A DNA stretch of 64,000 nt, from positions 880,501-944,500 of the forward strand of contig JASPKZ010005708.1 in assembly GCA_030220185.1 (NCBI GenBank), given 5' to 3'. This DNA is from Diploptera punctata (Eukaryota; Arthropoda; Insecta; Blattodea; Blaberidae). The notes beneath the pieces were generated by a model. It searched no databases. It was not told the origin of the DNA and saw only the letters and a program-made list of their open reading frames with translations. Numbering within the stretch: the first letter of the stretch is position 1; every line of letters starts with the position of its first letter. Below, piece after piece: positions 32,720-43,626 of the stretch. A program made the position numbers and the translations under genes.

Positions 32720-33480
32720 ATTAATATAAAAAGTGTAATGACAACTCTGCTTTTTCAGACTATGAAGTAATAATGACAGCATATGAAAATGCTTTACAAC
32801 AATTCCTTTATACTTAAAATAATATATCTCTAAAATACAATTTAAGAATATCTATATCTAAAACAAAAATATTAGCTCTGAAAGGAAAATGTGCAATAAG
32901 AACAAAAATAGTGATAAACAATGTAATTATAGACCAAGTTCAGAATTTTAATTATTTTGGATGTAATTTAGGTAATGACAGAAATTTAGATAAAAACACT
33001 AAAATACAATAATTCAATTATCTATGTGGCACAATTAAACGTACTTTATTGAATAATACTAGAAAAGAAACTATTTTAAAATTTTACAAAGTATTGGCAG
33101 TTCCATCTGTTATCTATGGATGTGAAACCTGGACATTAACAAAGGCAGATGGTAAACAAATAGAGGCTGCAGAAATGAAGATGTTGAGAGCAATAGCAGG
33201 ATACCAATGGACCGATAAAAAGAAAAAACAAAGATATAAGAACAGAAATTAATATATTTAATCTCTGTGAAAGAATAAAATACTATCAAAATGCTTACCT
33301 TCAGCACATATTACGAATGAATGAACAGCGCATACCAAGAAGAATGTATAATTATAAACCAAAATGGAGAAGATTGTTGGGAAGACCATTGAAGAGATGG
33401 AAGGACCAATTCGACCTATAATGAGATCGAAACAGGCCATTGGGCTTAATCCTTGTTGTTGATGATGATGCTGCTGATAC
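32720..33480 (+). mobile_element. LINE-Q relative, 5'-truncated
   Basis: Starts just after RT motif C (DYEVIMTAYENALQQ), then RISISKTKILALKGK, YFGCNLGND, and an open run ETILKFYKVLAVPSVIYGCE, TLTKADGKQIEAAEMKMLRA, IAGYQWTDKKK. It ends in 'gaagagatggaaggaccaat...atgagatcgaaacaggcc' and a (GAT)n tail. Two stops upstream. Confidence 0.75.
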
Positions 33481-33981
33481 ATTTACCGGTAGCTACTTAA
33501 TATATACACATAACATAGATATAAAAGGCGCCGTATAAAACACTCAGTGAAACATCTCTGAACAACTTCAGAAAGTTTTTCGGTGAGTTTATTTCTCTCA
33601 TGTATAGACTTGATATTACGAGGGCGTGTTTAATGCTAAATCCTTATTCGCTTGAATAAAGTAAATTTATTCCTTTTCTCTCTATAAGGACTGGCGGACA
33701 TTTTCTGTTCTATTTGTCATTGTGACAGACAAGATGACTGATGTCGGATTTCTATAAGATTTATAGTGATTGCATCGCATAATCATGGGTGCAGAAATGC
33801 GGGTAGACTAGATACCTTATAGGGTGCTCATGTGCATTTATTTGCTATAACTAGCTTAGCATTTTTTTTTTGTTTATGTCTCTATTATAAGTTACCAATT
33901 ACGGGACAGATTGAAACAGTTCAATTAATGATTGTAGTTCTACAAATACAAACATATTTCATATGTTAAATATAATTATCA

Positions 33982-34017
<36 letters not shown>

Positions 34018-34060
34018 TAATAATATAATAATAATAATCGTTGGTTCAGTTGTACAAGTG
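33480..34060. other. intronic stretch with an (AAT)n array
   Basis: Unremarkable sequence ending in an (AAT)n microsatellite at 33982-34038. Confidence 0.5.
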
Positions 34061-34074
34061 ATTATTAGTTTGCG

Positions 34075-34260
34075 CCCGGTTCCGAATTTCTCAGGTTCAA
34101 AATAGACCTGGGATAACTGGATTTTTCAGAATTTTTGAAAATCAGATTACGGCTTTCTTCGGAATGGGATTAAAACTCAGAGGACTAATATAAATTAACC
34201 TGAAGCCTAAAATCAGACCTCTGAGCAAAATTTGTAGGCCCTTTTACGGCCAACATTGAA
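34075..34260 (+). repeat. relic related to the SINE-A body
   Basis: 'cctgaagcctaaaatcagac.ctctgagcaaaatttg' follows the SINE-A body order (aagcctgaatgaaaaggcctctaagcaaaac). Strongly diverged. Confidence 0.35.
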
Positions 34261-34567
34261 ATGGACGAAATTATGCATCAATCGGCTAAGTACCATTTTT
34301 AAATTGCACTGGCTCATTAAGTAAGTGTGTGAACGCTTTTAGCACCAAATCTTTAAATATAGCCTTACTATTAAATAAAAATGTAAACGCCATCAGTCCT
34401 ATCAGAGATTCTATGTTTTGCAACAACGGATTTAAAATTAGATCTTCATAAATGCCAATGTACATTTTGAATCATGCAGCTAAGCACCAAATGTTCCCGC
34501 TCTTAGACTGTTGATGCATAACTGTCAAACAAGGAAAATAAGTTCCAATATCCGATATTGTTAGTTT

Positions 34568-34902
34568 CCATCCATCCATAGTAATTCTGCCCGAAGGCTG
34601 GTCCTTCACTGCAATCATAGCATTTTCATGCAATGTTTGCAGCTTTACTAGGGAATTGTAGGTGTGGTAGCTTCCCGTTGCTTTCCACACCGGTGAAGGA
34701 TGATGATGATGATAACGATAAGGTTGATGATGATGGCCATATGATTTCGGGGACCGTTTGGGCCTTAAAGTTTTCCTGGCATTTGACTAACAGTTGAGGA
34801 AAAAGCCCGATAAAAACCTCACCCAGAAAAACTGCCCCGACCGGGGATCGAACCCGGGCCCCCTGCGTGACAACGCAGCACGCTACCTCGAGACCACAGC
34901 GG
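34568..34902 (-). mobile_element. SINE-B, full-length copy with TSD
   Basis: Minus strand, from CATCC tail to 'gctacctcgagaccacagcg'. Flanked by 9-bp repeats tgttagttt (34559-34567 and 34903-34911). Confidence 0.85.
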
Positions 34903-35054
34903 TGTTAGTTTGGCGCTACAATAAATAGTGATGATTGACTTAAATTTTAAATGCATTTTTCTCGAAATATATATATTGGCTCATAGCCGATAGATGTATA
35001 ACGCCGTCCAATTGTGATGCTAATGATCCGAGTTTTTAAAGAACGCCATTAAAT

Positions 35055-35142
35055 ATCTTTGGGCAGACCTTTCAGACGTTGGATTGAGACCATAACAGAC
35101 CACTAAGTCTATCACATGAAAGGAAGAAGAAAAAGAAGAAGT
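35055..35142 (+). mobile_element. LINE-Q 3' tip
   Basis: 'gggcagacctttcagacgtt...agaccactaagtctatcac atgaaaggaagaagaa'-type sequence matches the inverse of 18667-18745, the 3' end of the LINE-Q copy with TSD, including the (GAA)n tail. Only about 85 nt remain. Confidence 0.65.
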
Positions 35143-35212
35143 GATAATGCTAATACAAATGGTAATGATCATAATGGCGATACTAGTAATAATAATATTA
35201 ATAATAATAATC

Positions 35213-35582
35213 TAACTCATTGCACTATCGAACCCGGAGATTCATGGCCGCGCGGATACGAGCTGTCCATACATCCCTATCCTTAGCTAATGTTTTACAA
35301 TCACCCCTTGTATAATTGACCTTCCTCAATCATGGTTAATGTTATTCTCCCACCTAATTCTTGGCCTGCCTACTGTGCGCTCCCCCCCTCCCCCGGTTTT
35401 CCTACAAGAAGTTTCCAGCCTTTCTGTTATCTCCATTCGTCCCACATGTTCTGTCCATCACAGATTATTCTTTAATGAACATATATAAGTAGTATAAAGT
35501 AAATAAACCAGCAAATTGAAAGAGACTTAACTGTTCTTATTATAACCGTTTTCTCACAAAGTTTATGTAGCTCACTGTTTAT
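35213..35582 (-). mobile_element. LINE-P 3' fragment with a small insert
   Basis: Minus-strand LINE-P end (cactatcgaacccggag ... ggccgcgcggatacgagc ... 'cctacaagaagtttcca'). An interruption of roughly 55 bp follows about 35466, after which the family resumes with 'agagacttaactgttcttat'. Confidence 0.65.
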
Positions 35583-35583
35583 A

Positions 35584-35655
<72 letters not shown>

Positions 35656-35729
35656 TAAGAATAATAACGGTAAGAATAATAATGATAAGAATAATAAGAA
35701 TAAGAATAATAATAAGAATAATATTTTTT
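35583..35729. repeat. (AAT)n array and derivatives
   Basis: Pure AAT to about 35654, then AAT/AAG-type degenerate trinucleotides. Confidence 0.8.
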
Positions 35730-35815
35730 TATTACAATGCAATATGCCTACCCCATCGCAAAGCGATACTACATGCCCTGTTGACAGATCTAAATGTTGT
35801 TATAATTATATATTA

Positions 35816-36236
35816 TCATCATCATCATTATCATAGTACATTCACGAATTTAGGCCATTTGTTGACCTCTTTCGGCCTCAAGAGAAACACCATCCAAATG
35901 TCTTTTGAGTGGACGTCCTGGTCTTGTTCTTCTTCCTGCAGGTTGATATCTTAACATTTGTTTGGGTATTCTGTGATCTTCCATTCGATGAACATGTTGC
36001 ATCCATCTTGACTTATAATCAGAAATTTTGTTTTCTAAAGATTCCATATGTAATTCTTCTAAGATGCCTTCATTTTTTTTGTGATCTAATAGTGTGTATC
36101 CTCCAGTCCTCCGAAGGTATCTCGTTTCTGCAGATCTAAGTCTCTGTATATCCTTCTGTTTCAAAGTCCATACTTCGCTACCATACAAAAGAGTTGGAAG
36201 AGCCAGTGTTTTATACACCTTTAATCTTGAATATAT
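35816..36236 (-). mobile_element. LINE-Q relative, open C-terminal fragment
   Basis: Open from 36218 to 35850: VYKTLALPTLLYGSEVWTL, KQKDIQRLRSAETRYLRRTG, LLDHKKNEGILEELH, MQHVHRMEDHRIPKQMLRYQ, GRPLKRHLDGV. Ends in (ATC)n. The 11-nt repeats attatatatta on each side (35805-35815, 36237-36247) may be its TSD, though AT-rich. Sequence of this type is abundant in cockroach-like genomes. Confidence 0.75.
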
Positions 36237-36388
36237 ATTATATATTACACTATTTTAACTGTTTTTATATCATGTCTTGTTTTTACATTAGTGTTATTTA
36301 TAATTATCCTAGTCACTTCACTGAATCACTTCTGCTCAATATTAGTTCTTTACACAATAGTTACTGTCTTATATATTATCTTATATCT

Positions 36389-36389
<1 letters not shown>

Positions 36390-36463
<74 letters not shown>

Positions 36464-36483
36464 TATAATAATAATAATAATAA
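36390..36483. repeat. (AAT)n array
   Basis: About 94 bp of AAT, nearly uninterrupted, directly upstream of the CR1/L2-type LINE. Confidence 0.85.
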
Positions 36484-36493
36484 AATAAAACAA

Positions 36494-37634
36494 ACATGAA
36501 TTTAGCATACACTATACCATAGTCCTACTCGACTACAGCAAAGCCTTTGACACAGTAGATATAGACTTAATGCTAGCGAGACTAAAGACACTACATCTGT
36601 CGGAAAACTGCCTTGATTGGTTTGCATCTTACCTCACTAATCGTCAGCAATCAGTTTCTGTTAATAATCGCATTTCTTCCTGGCGCTTGGTGAGGAAAGG
36701 GGTACCTCAAGGCGGCGTCCTCGCTCCTCTTCTCTTCTCGATTTATATTAATGACGTGACCAAGAAACTACAAAACTGCAAGCATCATCTTTACGCCGAC
36801 GACCTACAGATTTACACACACTTTAGGCCTGACGAAATTAATGAATGTATTGACAAAGTAAACACTGACCTCAGGCATATATCTTTATGGTCCAGACAAT
36901 ATGGGCTGAAACTAAATGTAAACAAAACGCAAGCAATAATTATCGGACATCCAAGGCTATTACACCTCATAAACAATGGCAATATGCCGGCTGTCATATT
37001 AGATAATGAACAAATTCCTTATACCGACGTCGTTAAAAACTTGGGGTTTTACTTAGATTCTAATTTAAAATGGCATGAGCAAGTAAAACAAACATCTAAA
37101 AGGATCTTCTCCATAATGCATTCCCTAAAGCGACTTAAACATTTTCTTCCTACAACTCTTAAAAGAATTTTAATCCAAACTTTAGTGATGCCGCATTTTG
37201 ACTACTGTGACGTTCTACTAACTGACATAAGTGACGGATTGTCGGACAAACTACAGCGTGTCCATAATATGTGTATCAGATTCATATTTAATGTTCGAAA
37301 ATACGATCACATTTCTCCATTATTCCACGAATTGTCATGGCTACATCTAAAAGAGAGAAGAAAATCGCACTGTCTAATTCTCCTATTTAAGATCCTACAT
37401 ACCTCGATTCCCAATTATTTATCATCCCGTTTCCAGTATCTATCCTCAAACCATAACTTAAACACAAGATCACAACATAGTCTCTTACTTAATATACCGC
37501 AACATAGGACATCACATCACTCCATGTCATATACCATCTCCACTTCTCGCAACTGGAATTCCCTACCACAAGAAATAAGGGGCTGCCGGACATTGGCATC
37601 TTTTAAAAGAAATCTAAATTTATATTTGCTCTAA
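36494..37634 (+). CDS. reverse transcriptase C-terminal two-thirds (LINE-R)
   Basis: Uninterrupted frame of about 380 codons (354 from the first Met at 36570). Motif A: VLLDYSKAFDTVD (just upstream of that Met). Motif B: GVPQGGVLAPLLFSIYIND (about residues 44-62). Motif C: HLYADDLQIY (YADD at 75-78). Then the thumb and C-terminal FDYCDVLLTD, HELSWLHLKERRK and NWNSLPQEIRGCRTLASFKR, as in CR1/L2-type elements. All three catalytic Asp are present and there is no frameshift: a young copy. It lacks its own start and endonuclease, so it is not a working polymerase gene here. Confidence 0.85.
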
Positions 37635-37660
37635 ACTCGACTTCATTATTATCCAGTGTA

Positions 37661-37718
<58 letters not shown>

Positions 37719-37748
37719 TGGTGTTTCCCGTATAATGTATCATATTTA

Positions 37749-37809
<61 letters not shown>

Positions 37810-38001
37810 ATTATCGTATCATTATTGTTATTACCCTATAAAATGTTGTTTGTACATGACATTTACATTGTTACATTTATTGTATCTTTAAGTGTTTATA
37901 ATTAGTATAGTGTATATCTATATTTGTCGAATATTTATTTGTATTTGTACTGGTTGAGTGGAAGAGAGGGCCTTATGGCCTTAACTCTGCCAGAATAAAT
38001 A

Positions 38002-38050
<49 letters not shown>
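36494..38050 (+). mobile_element. LINE-R: CR1/L2-type LINE, 5'-truncated
   Basis: Coding part 36494-37634, then a ~370-bp 3' UTR with (TA)n (37663-37714) and (TTA)n (37750-37806). The 3' end 'gagagggccttatggcctta...gccagaataaataaagta' runs into (TTA)n at 38006-38050. That small hairpin plus trinucleotide tail is characteristic of CR1/L2-group elements. The 5' part (endonuclease and early RT) is absent. Confidence 0.8.
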
Positions 38051-38785
38051 ATAAAAAGTTTTTGTACTCAAAACCAGTAACGGAGCAAAACTTCGACTGG
38101 AAAACTGTACATCATACAAAGCATTGATAAATTCATAAACCTCTCAAATATTTTGATTAACATAGCTATCCTAACATATACAGTTTGATACCTTGTCATG
38201 GAATGAATTTTTCCGCGGAAATTTAGATAACGTTACAGCTGTGTCCATGTTTTTCATCTCTGCATGTCTTACACCTATTTTATGCCTAATCAAGAGCAAA
38301 TTGTTTCGCGATATGGTATGGTAAAGCATGAACTCGGTAAATACCCCACAATAACATCTGTAATTTTGTCGGTAGAATTCGTTTTAACTTGCTGGAAGTT
38401 TTACCTCCAGGTTCAACCCTCTTGACTTTCTCAGTATAGAATTACCAGAAGCAGGAAACTGAAATCAATCACGATTTATATTAATATGGGTATCAGTAAC
38501 AACATTACACCGTGGCACGTGGAACCTGCTAACTTCGCGGCAATGTTTACACGTAGCAGTAAATATAATGTATTCACGTCTCAATAACGTGTGTTAAATG
38601 TACAAATTAATACTTTTTTTATTCCTGAGAAAACATTTCAAATCTTTTTTTTTTTTTGCAATTTCATTTTTCGTTTTTAGATCGCCTATATATATGTTGT
38701 GATGGTTAAAACTATTCTTATACGCTACATGTAAAGTGATCCTTTTAAGAGGCGTTTGGAGTAGTTGGTGGTTAAGGATACATTT
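38051..38785. other. no recognisable feature
   Basis: Intronic sequence without terminal repeats; frames are short and uninformative. Confidence 0.4.
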
Positions 38786-38790
38786 TCCTA

Positions 38791-39541
38791 GACTATTTAA
38801 CTCATGCCCCAAATGGGAGTCAATGACCAATCACATTTCAATGATTTTTATATACAATCAATCACAGTCATGTTTCGCCTAAAATTTACCACTAAAGTTT
38901 ATCATAATAAAGAAAGCACCTCCTATTTAACATTCTGAATAGGCCATAGCATTATTTTGCAGTGACTGACCCTCCAAGAAATATGACTACCAGATTGTAT
39001 ATATAGTGCATGAATGCCAACACATAGCGCATGTGGGAGTTATTATAAAAACATTTGTAGCAATTGATTTTACCACCAAAAAAAAAAAAACCACTGTTCG
39101 CACTTTCTTAAATGTGTATTTTTTCCCAGGTAATAACATTCCAGAAAAATATAATTATATTTACATCATAGGACATCAAACATGAATTAATATACAGTTT
39201 GATGTGTTTAATTTTTCTCCACTATAGTGTATTCTTACAATATTGCGCTCCTTTGGAAATAAATAATATGATCTGGTTGCAGTGACAAACAAAAGAAGCA
39301 AATGAAGCGTACCAATCGCTTCTCATTTGTTTTCAAACATCGCCGTGTACATTAAATATATAAATATTTTAAAAAACTATATTTAAATGATGATTTGTGA
39401 GTAAACAGCTTAATTTTATTCGTTAAATAGTCCTAACAAATGCCACTCTTGATTTCCAAATTCTCTAGATAAATTCACTCCTCACTTCGTCAGTCGTGAG
39501 TTTATCGATAATTTGGAAGTCACTCGTGGCATTACTTGTGA
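38791..39541 (-). mobile_element. HP repeat, copy 4 (subfamily I)
   Basis: gactatttaactcatgcccc ... gtggcattacttgtga. Full hairpin with the loop 'ctcacttcgt..gtcgtgag' (about 39440-39530). Confidence 0.75.
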
Positions 39542-39542
39542 T

Positions 39543-39705
39543 AATCAGCACAAGATGTCAGCCCTACGTGACTGCTGCCTTACCCCCGAATTTGTCTGGT
39601 GTTTATTTCGGTTATAGGCTGCATCGCCTCCACTGCCATGGTGCCTTCAGAAGGTTTTAGAGCAGTTAGAAATCCTCATTTCATCAGGACTCGAACCAGA
39701 AACTT
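39543..39705 (-). repeat. SINE-D, decayed copy
   Basis: 'atcagcacaagatgtcagcc', 'ctacgtgactgctgccttac', 'ggtgccttcagaaggtttta', 'tcatcaggactcgaacc' follow SINE-D (minus strand). Directly abuts HP copy 4. Confidence 0.55.
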
Positions 39706-39715
39706 ACCTTATATT

Positions 39716-39836
39716 CTACTCTATAGTGTTCTGCCCTAGAGCAGGTCTTTTACTGGGAATCATAGCATTTTCATGCTCTGCTTTGCAACTTACTAGGGAA
39801 TTATAAGTGTGGTAGCTTCCCGTTGCTTTCCACACA
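39716..39836 (-). repeat. SINE-B tail fragment
   Basis: Only the 3' third ('gttctgccctagagcaggtc' to 'cttcccgttgctttccacac') remains; sequence to the right is unrelated to the SINE-B head. Confidence 0.65.
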
Positions 39837-40074
39837 TTATCTTATTCCTCTGCTTTATCTTATATAAGTTGCTATAAAATGTAGCCAGGGATTTTCTTAT
39901 ATCCGAGGTTCTTTTAACGTACCATATGTGTCACTGGATCGAGAGGCTTCTCCCCTTTAAAAGAATGCTGTGTATTAGAATTTCCCTTGCATGCAAAATT
40001 CCTTCAACCTTGGTCGGTATCGAACTCAAAGCGGATGTGTTATTTTGGTCATCAACGTCTACTATATAGTCACT

Positions 40075-40503
40075 CGCTCACTCACTGGCACTATCGAATC
40101 CATAGGTTCATGGCCGCGCGGACATAAGCTCTCCTGACATCCCTATCCTGAGCTAATTTTTTCCAATCATTCCCTGTATAATCTACTTCTCTCAAATCAT
40201 ACTTAATGTTATTCTCCCACCTTATTCTTGGTCTACCAACTGGGCCTTTCCCCCTCTGGTTTTTCTACAAGAAGCTTCCATGCACGTCTTTCATTCCCCA
40301 TTAGTGCCACATGTCCTGCCCATCGCAGTCTATGAGACTTAACTATTCTTATTATATCTGGCTTCCTATAAAGACCATGTAGTTCATTGTTATGTAGTCT
40401 TCTCCATTCACCTGTCTGTTCATCTCTCTTTGGTCCAAAATTTTTCCTACGCACTTTATTCTCAAATATTTGTAATCTCCTTTCCTCCCTCAAAGTAAGA
40501 GGT
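40075..40503 (-). mobile_element. LINE-P 3' fragment
   Basis: Minus strand, 86-codon open run 40233-40493: REERRLQIFENKVRRKNFGP, KRDEQTGEWRRLHNNELHGL, LRWAGHVALMGNERRAWKLL. After a shift the rest of the C-terminus continues to ...RAAMNL and the 3' end at about 40090. Confidence 0.75.
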
Positions 40504-40504
40504 T

Positions 40505-41214
40505 TACTACACAGTAGCTGTTAGCTGTTAAATAATACTTTCAGAATTTAGAATAATTCATTTTATAGCCATTTGCATTATGGGGAAAATGACTCAAATA
40601 TCCAGTAGCCTTTGGCAATTGCCAATTGTTAAATTCATACGAAGGTATAGCATTATTGCAATATTGTTAATAGGAATGGTTATCAGAAACTTAAGATTCC
40701 ATTCAGAGGCAATGAAGATGTTAGGAAACACACATTCAGTTCTCTGAATAGAATGTTGAAGCTCGTACAATGAAATGTTCTTGTTCTATATCTAGCACAC
40801 AGCTGCATACATACAGATGTTAAAGTTGCGTATTTTTGAATTGATTCTTTTTTTAAAACGCTGTTTATCTTTGATCATATTTCGTCTGTAAACATTAGGT
40901 GTCTACCTGTAGACATAGCCTACACAGCCTACTAGTATCCTGGACTTGATAAGGTCAAAAATGTTGAAGCATTATTATAAATTTAGAAACTTTAAAGATG
41001 TAAATAATCTGCTGATTTAATCCTATCTCAGGTTAGAAACCAGTACTGTCTTAATTCACAAGTTTGCAATTTTAATCAAGCAGTCTTGTTCTTGCGAATT
41101 GCCTAATGCATATAAATAAGAGATTAAACACATGTTGCAGCAAATTAAAAGAGCGAACATCATTAGTCAAACCGATACAAATCAAGTTTTGCAAATTAAT
41201 ATTCAGCCATATAC
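40505..41214. other. no recognisable feature
   Basis: AT-rich intronic sequence. Confidence 0.4.
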
Positions 41215-41215
41215 A

Positions 41216-41320
41216 GAGTGATTCAGAATTCTTAATACACACCTCTACGGATTGTAGTGAATATTTGATAGATACATTTTAGTGATGAATCCATTTCCGA
41301 AATTGTATATTAAAAAAAAA
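41216..41320 (+). repeat. solo end related to MLE-3
   Basis: CAGAGTGATTCAGAATTCTT preceded by TA; subsequent sequence follows the MLE-3 left arm loosely (ggattgtag..., 'gatgaatccatttccg'). No partner arm seen. Confidence 0.45.
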
Positions 41321-41394
41321 TAAGGTTGTTGAAAAGATCTGATCTAAGTAGATCAAATCTTTCTTTTTATGTGTATGTTAGTCTAACATTGGTG

Positions 41395-41810
41395 TATGGT
41401 ACACTCTACACTAAGAAATTGGGGCTGGATGTAAACATCAATAAACTAAATATACGGTGACACTTGATAGAAATACATTATATAATGAAAGTAGACAGTT
41501 AACGACAAACGAGGAAAATTTTGATGAAGTGGCTGAATTAAAATATATGAACAATAATTATAAATAGGAATGAGGTACAGAAAGAACTTAAACGTAGGAT
41601 CAATTCTAAAAATGTATTCTATTATGCTTTACAGCGACTCTTGTCGTCTGAACTTCTCTCGGAAGCATTAAAATGGAAATGTTTAAAGCTGTTTTTTTTC
41701 CTAATTATATTATATGGATGCGAAACATGGACTCTTATTTTAAAGGAGGAAAAAATATTACGATGTATGAAGATCCATGAACCTACCGCTTCGCTAGTGC
41801 TGCCTTACAA
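41395..41810 (+). mobile_element. LINE-P fragment with internal deletion
   Basis: NEVQKELKRRINSKNVFYYA, LQRLLSSELLSEALKWKCLK, LIILYGCETWTLILKEEKIL is the thumb region that precedes the LINE-P tail. Shortly after, 'ccatgaacctaccgcttcg' is the 3' terminus, so about 350 bp between them are deleted. Confidence 0.65.
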
Positions 41811-42033
41811 TTAGCTACTTCAAGTGTTTTGCTATTATGTCAGAATACAAAAAAATCACGTCGTATGTTGTATAGGTACAGGTTAAAGCGTTGGTTTGTG
41901 TACGATTTTACTGTACGATTAATTTTCATTTGTGTTCTATAATTTTATAAATTCTGCACGTTTACAGTAACATTTTTGGATTTCAAATTAAGATGATATT
42001 CTGTCATCTATTTTATCTCATTCTTATTTTATA

Positions 42034-42801
42034 CAGAATGATTCACAATAAATATTACAGAGTTCTAGGGGTTGTAGAGGGGGCTTAGTAGATAAAGTTA
42101 AGGAACCAATGTCCGGAAACGTACCATTTTGATGTAAAATAAGTTTGAAGATCGAAACAAAATTGGCTGACATCGCGTGTCTTGTGTTTCAGAATATAGT
42201 AAGTATTACAGACTTTTAGAAGTTGTATTACAAATGTGGTTCCACGTGGCGACCCTGTTGTTCGTTGCAAAAAAATGTACCTGAAATTCATGCTTTAATA
42301 CACGTGCCCCACAAGACCTGGCGTGTGCTCAATAAGTTCTACTGCAGCCAGAATTCGTGCAAGAAGATCTTCCTCCAACTCGATAGGTGTAGTACAAGCC
42401 TTAGAAGTATGTAATATTATTCTGAAACACAAGACTCACGATATCAGCCCACTGTATGTCGATCTTCATTTTTTTTCAATGCCACCTGTTTGTCATTCGA
42501 CATGTCAGGTATTCTCTCCTGGCATTGGCGTATTGTAACCCGCTTCTGCGGTTGGGGCGCCTGGAAGGCGGGGTTACGCTGCCCCAATGATATGATGGGT
42601 GATGGCGATGGGTAATGATGCGCCAGGAGAGGCCTTAAATCTAAGCAGCACGCTACCTCGAGACCACAGCGGTGGACATCTTCAAACTTATTTTACATCA
42701 AAATTGTATGTTTCCGGACATGGGTTCCATATCAAAACTTTATCTACTAAGTCCCCTCTACAACCCCTAGAAGTCTGTAATACTTATTGTGAATCACTCT
42801 G
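42034..42801 (-). mobile_element. MLE-3: mariner relative with ~120-bp TIRs
   Basis: CAGAATGATTCACAATAAA (left) and TTATTGTGAATCACTCTG (right), TA on both sides (42032-33 and 42802-03). Arms extend to about 42153 and from 42680, with a SINE inserted in the right arm (42469-42677). Minus-strand interior (42230-42410) encodes TPIELEEDLLARILAAVELI and HTPGLVGHV, the C-terminal tail of a mariner-type transposase. The rest of the transposase is deleted. Confidence 0.75.
42469..42677 (-). mobile_element. chimeric SINE (B head, C tail) inside MLE-3
   Basis: Minus strand: poly-T at left (A tail), SINE-C type tail 'tattctctcctggcattggc', 'ggcgcctggaaggcggggtt', then a SINE-B head 'cagcacgctacctcgagacc'. 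The middle including the B box is deleted. Short direct repeats atcttca (42462-42468 and 42678-42684) fit an insertion into the MLE-3 arm. Confidence 0.75.
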
Positions 42802-43205
42802 TAGACGCCTTAACATACGGTATAAGGTCACATCACATTTAGAGCCTTATTATTGTTTACTCACAGTTAAATTTATGAAAATAAGCAGATTTTTGTCACT
42901 ACAGCACCTAGGCCTACTGCAATTTTCCTTTTGTTTTCTAGTAGTTTGTAGAGCTTAATTATTACATATATACTGACGTTCTTTAGTGTTTATGTCATTA
43001 ATAAAATATTTCACTATTTATTCTTATGAAACTTTCGTAGCAGCCAGCAGAGTTATTTCACGATAGAAACAACAGTCCAGTTACCATTTTTACGTTTTTT
43101 AATAAAACGTTACGGAATTTTAAACAACGTTATCCTGTTTACTAAAATCAGACACGATGTTAGATATATTAAACTCCAGCTGAATAGACCATGGGCGGTG
43201 ATTTG

Positions 43206-43217
43206 GCGACTGGTAAC
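43206..43217. repeat. TSD of chimeric LINE, left
   Basis: gcgactggtaac, identical to 43614-43625. Confidence 0.85.
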
Positions 43218-43613
43218 ATCATCATCAAAAATAACAAGGATTAAGCCCAATGGCCTGTTCCGATCTCATTATAGGTCGAATTGGTCCTTCCATCTCTTCA
43301 ATGGTCCTCCCAACATTCTTCTCCCTTTTGGTTTATAATTATACATTCTTCTTGGTATGCGCTGTTCATTCATTCGTAATATGTGCTGAAGATGAGCATT
43401 TTGATAATATTTTATTATTTCACAGAGATTAAATAGGCTATATTAAGTTCTGTTCTTATATCTTCGTTTTTCATTTTATCGGTTCTTTGGTATCCTGCTA
43501 TTGCTCTCAACATCTTCATTTCAGCAGCCTCTATTTGTTTACTATCTGCCTTTGTTAATGTCCAGACTTCTAAGGCTTGTACTACCCCTATCGAGTTGGA
43601 GGAAGATCTTCTT
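43218..43613 (-). mobile_element. chimeric LINE-Q insertion carrying 48 bp of a mariner element
   Basis: Flanked by identical gcgactggtaac (43206-43217 and 43614-43625). On the minus strand the insert begins with 48 bp (43566-43613) matching 42361-42408 of MLE-3 with one mismatch. It switches abruptly to LINE-Q at WTLTKADSKQIEAAEMKMLR, and continues through the 3' UTR to a (GAT)n tail at 43218. The direct repeats enclose both parts, so they entered together. Confidence 0.85.
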
Positions 43614-43625
43614 GCGACTGGTAAC
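43614..43625. repeat. TSD of chimeric LINE, right
   Basis: gcgactggtaac, identical to 43206-43217. Confidence 0.85.
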
Positions 43626-43626
43626 A

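Noticed and set aside
36194..36499. Frames encoding poly-Asn or poly-Ile
   Set aside because: They are translations of the (AAT)n microsatellite, not genes.
42323..42538. Frame sharing a peptide with 43415-43627
   Set aside because: The shared peptide is the reverse-strand reading of a mariner transposase tail copied into the chimeric LINE, not a gene family.
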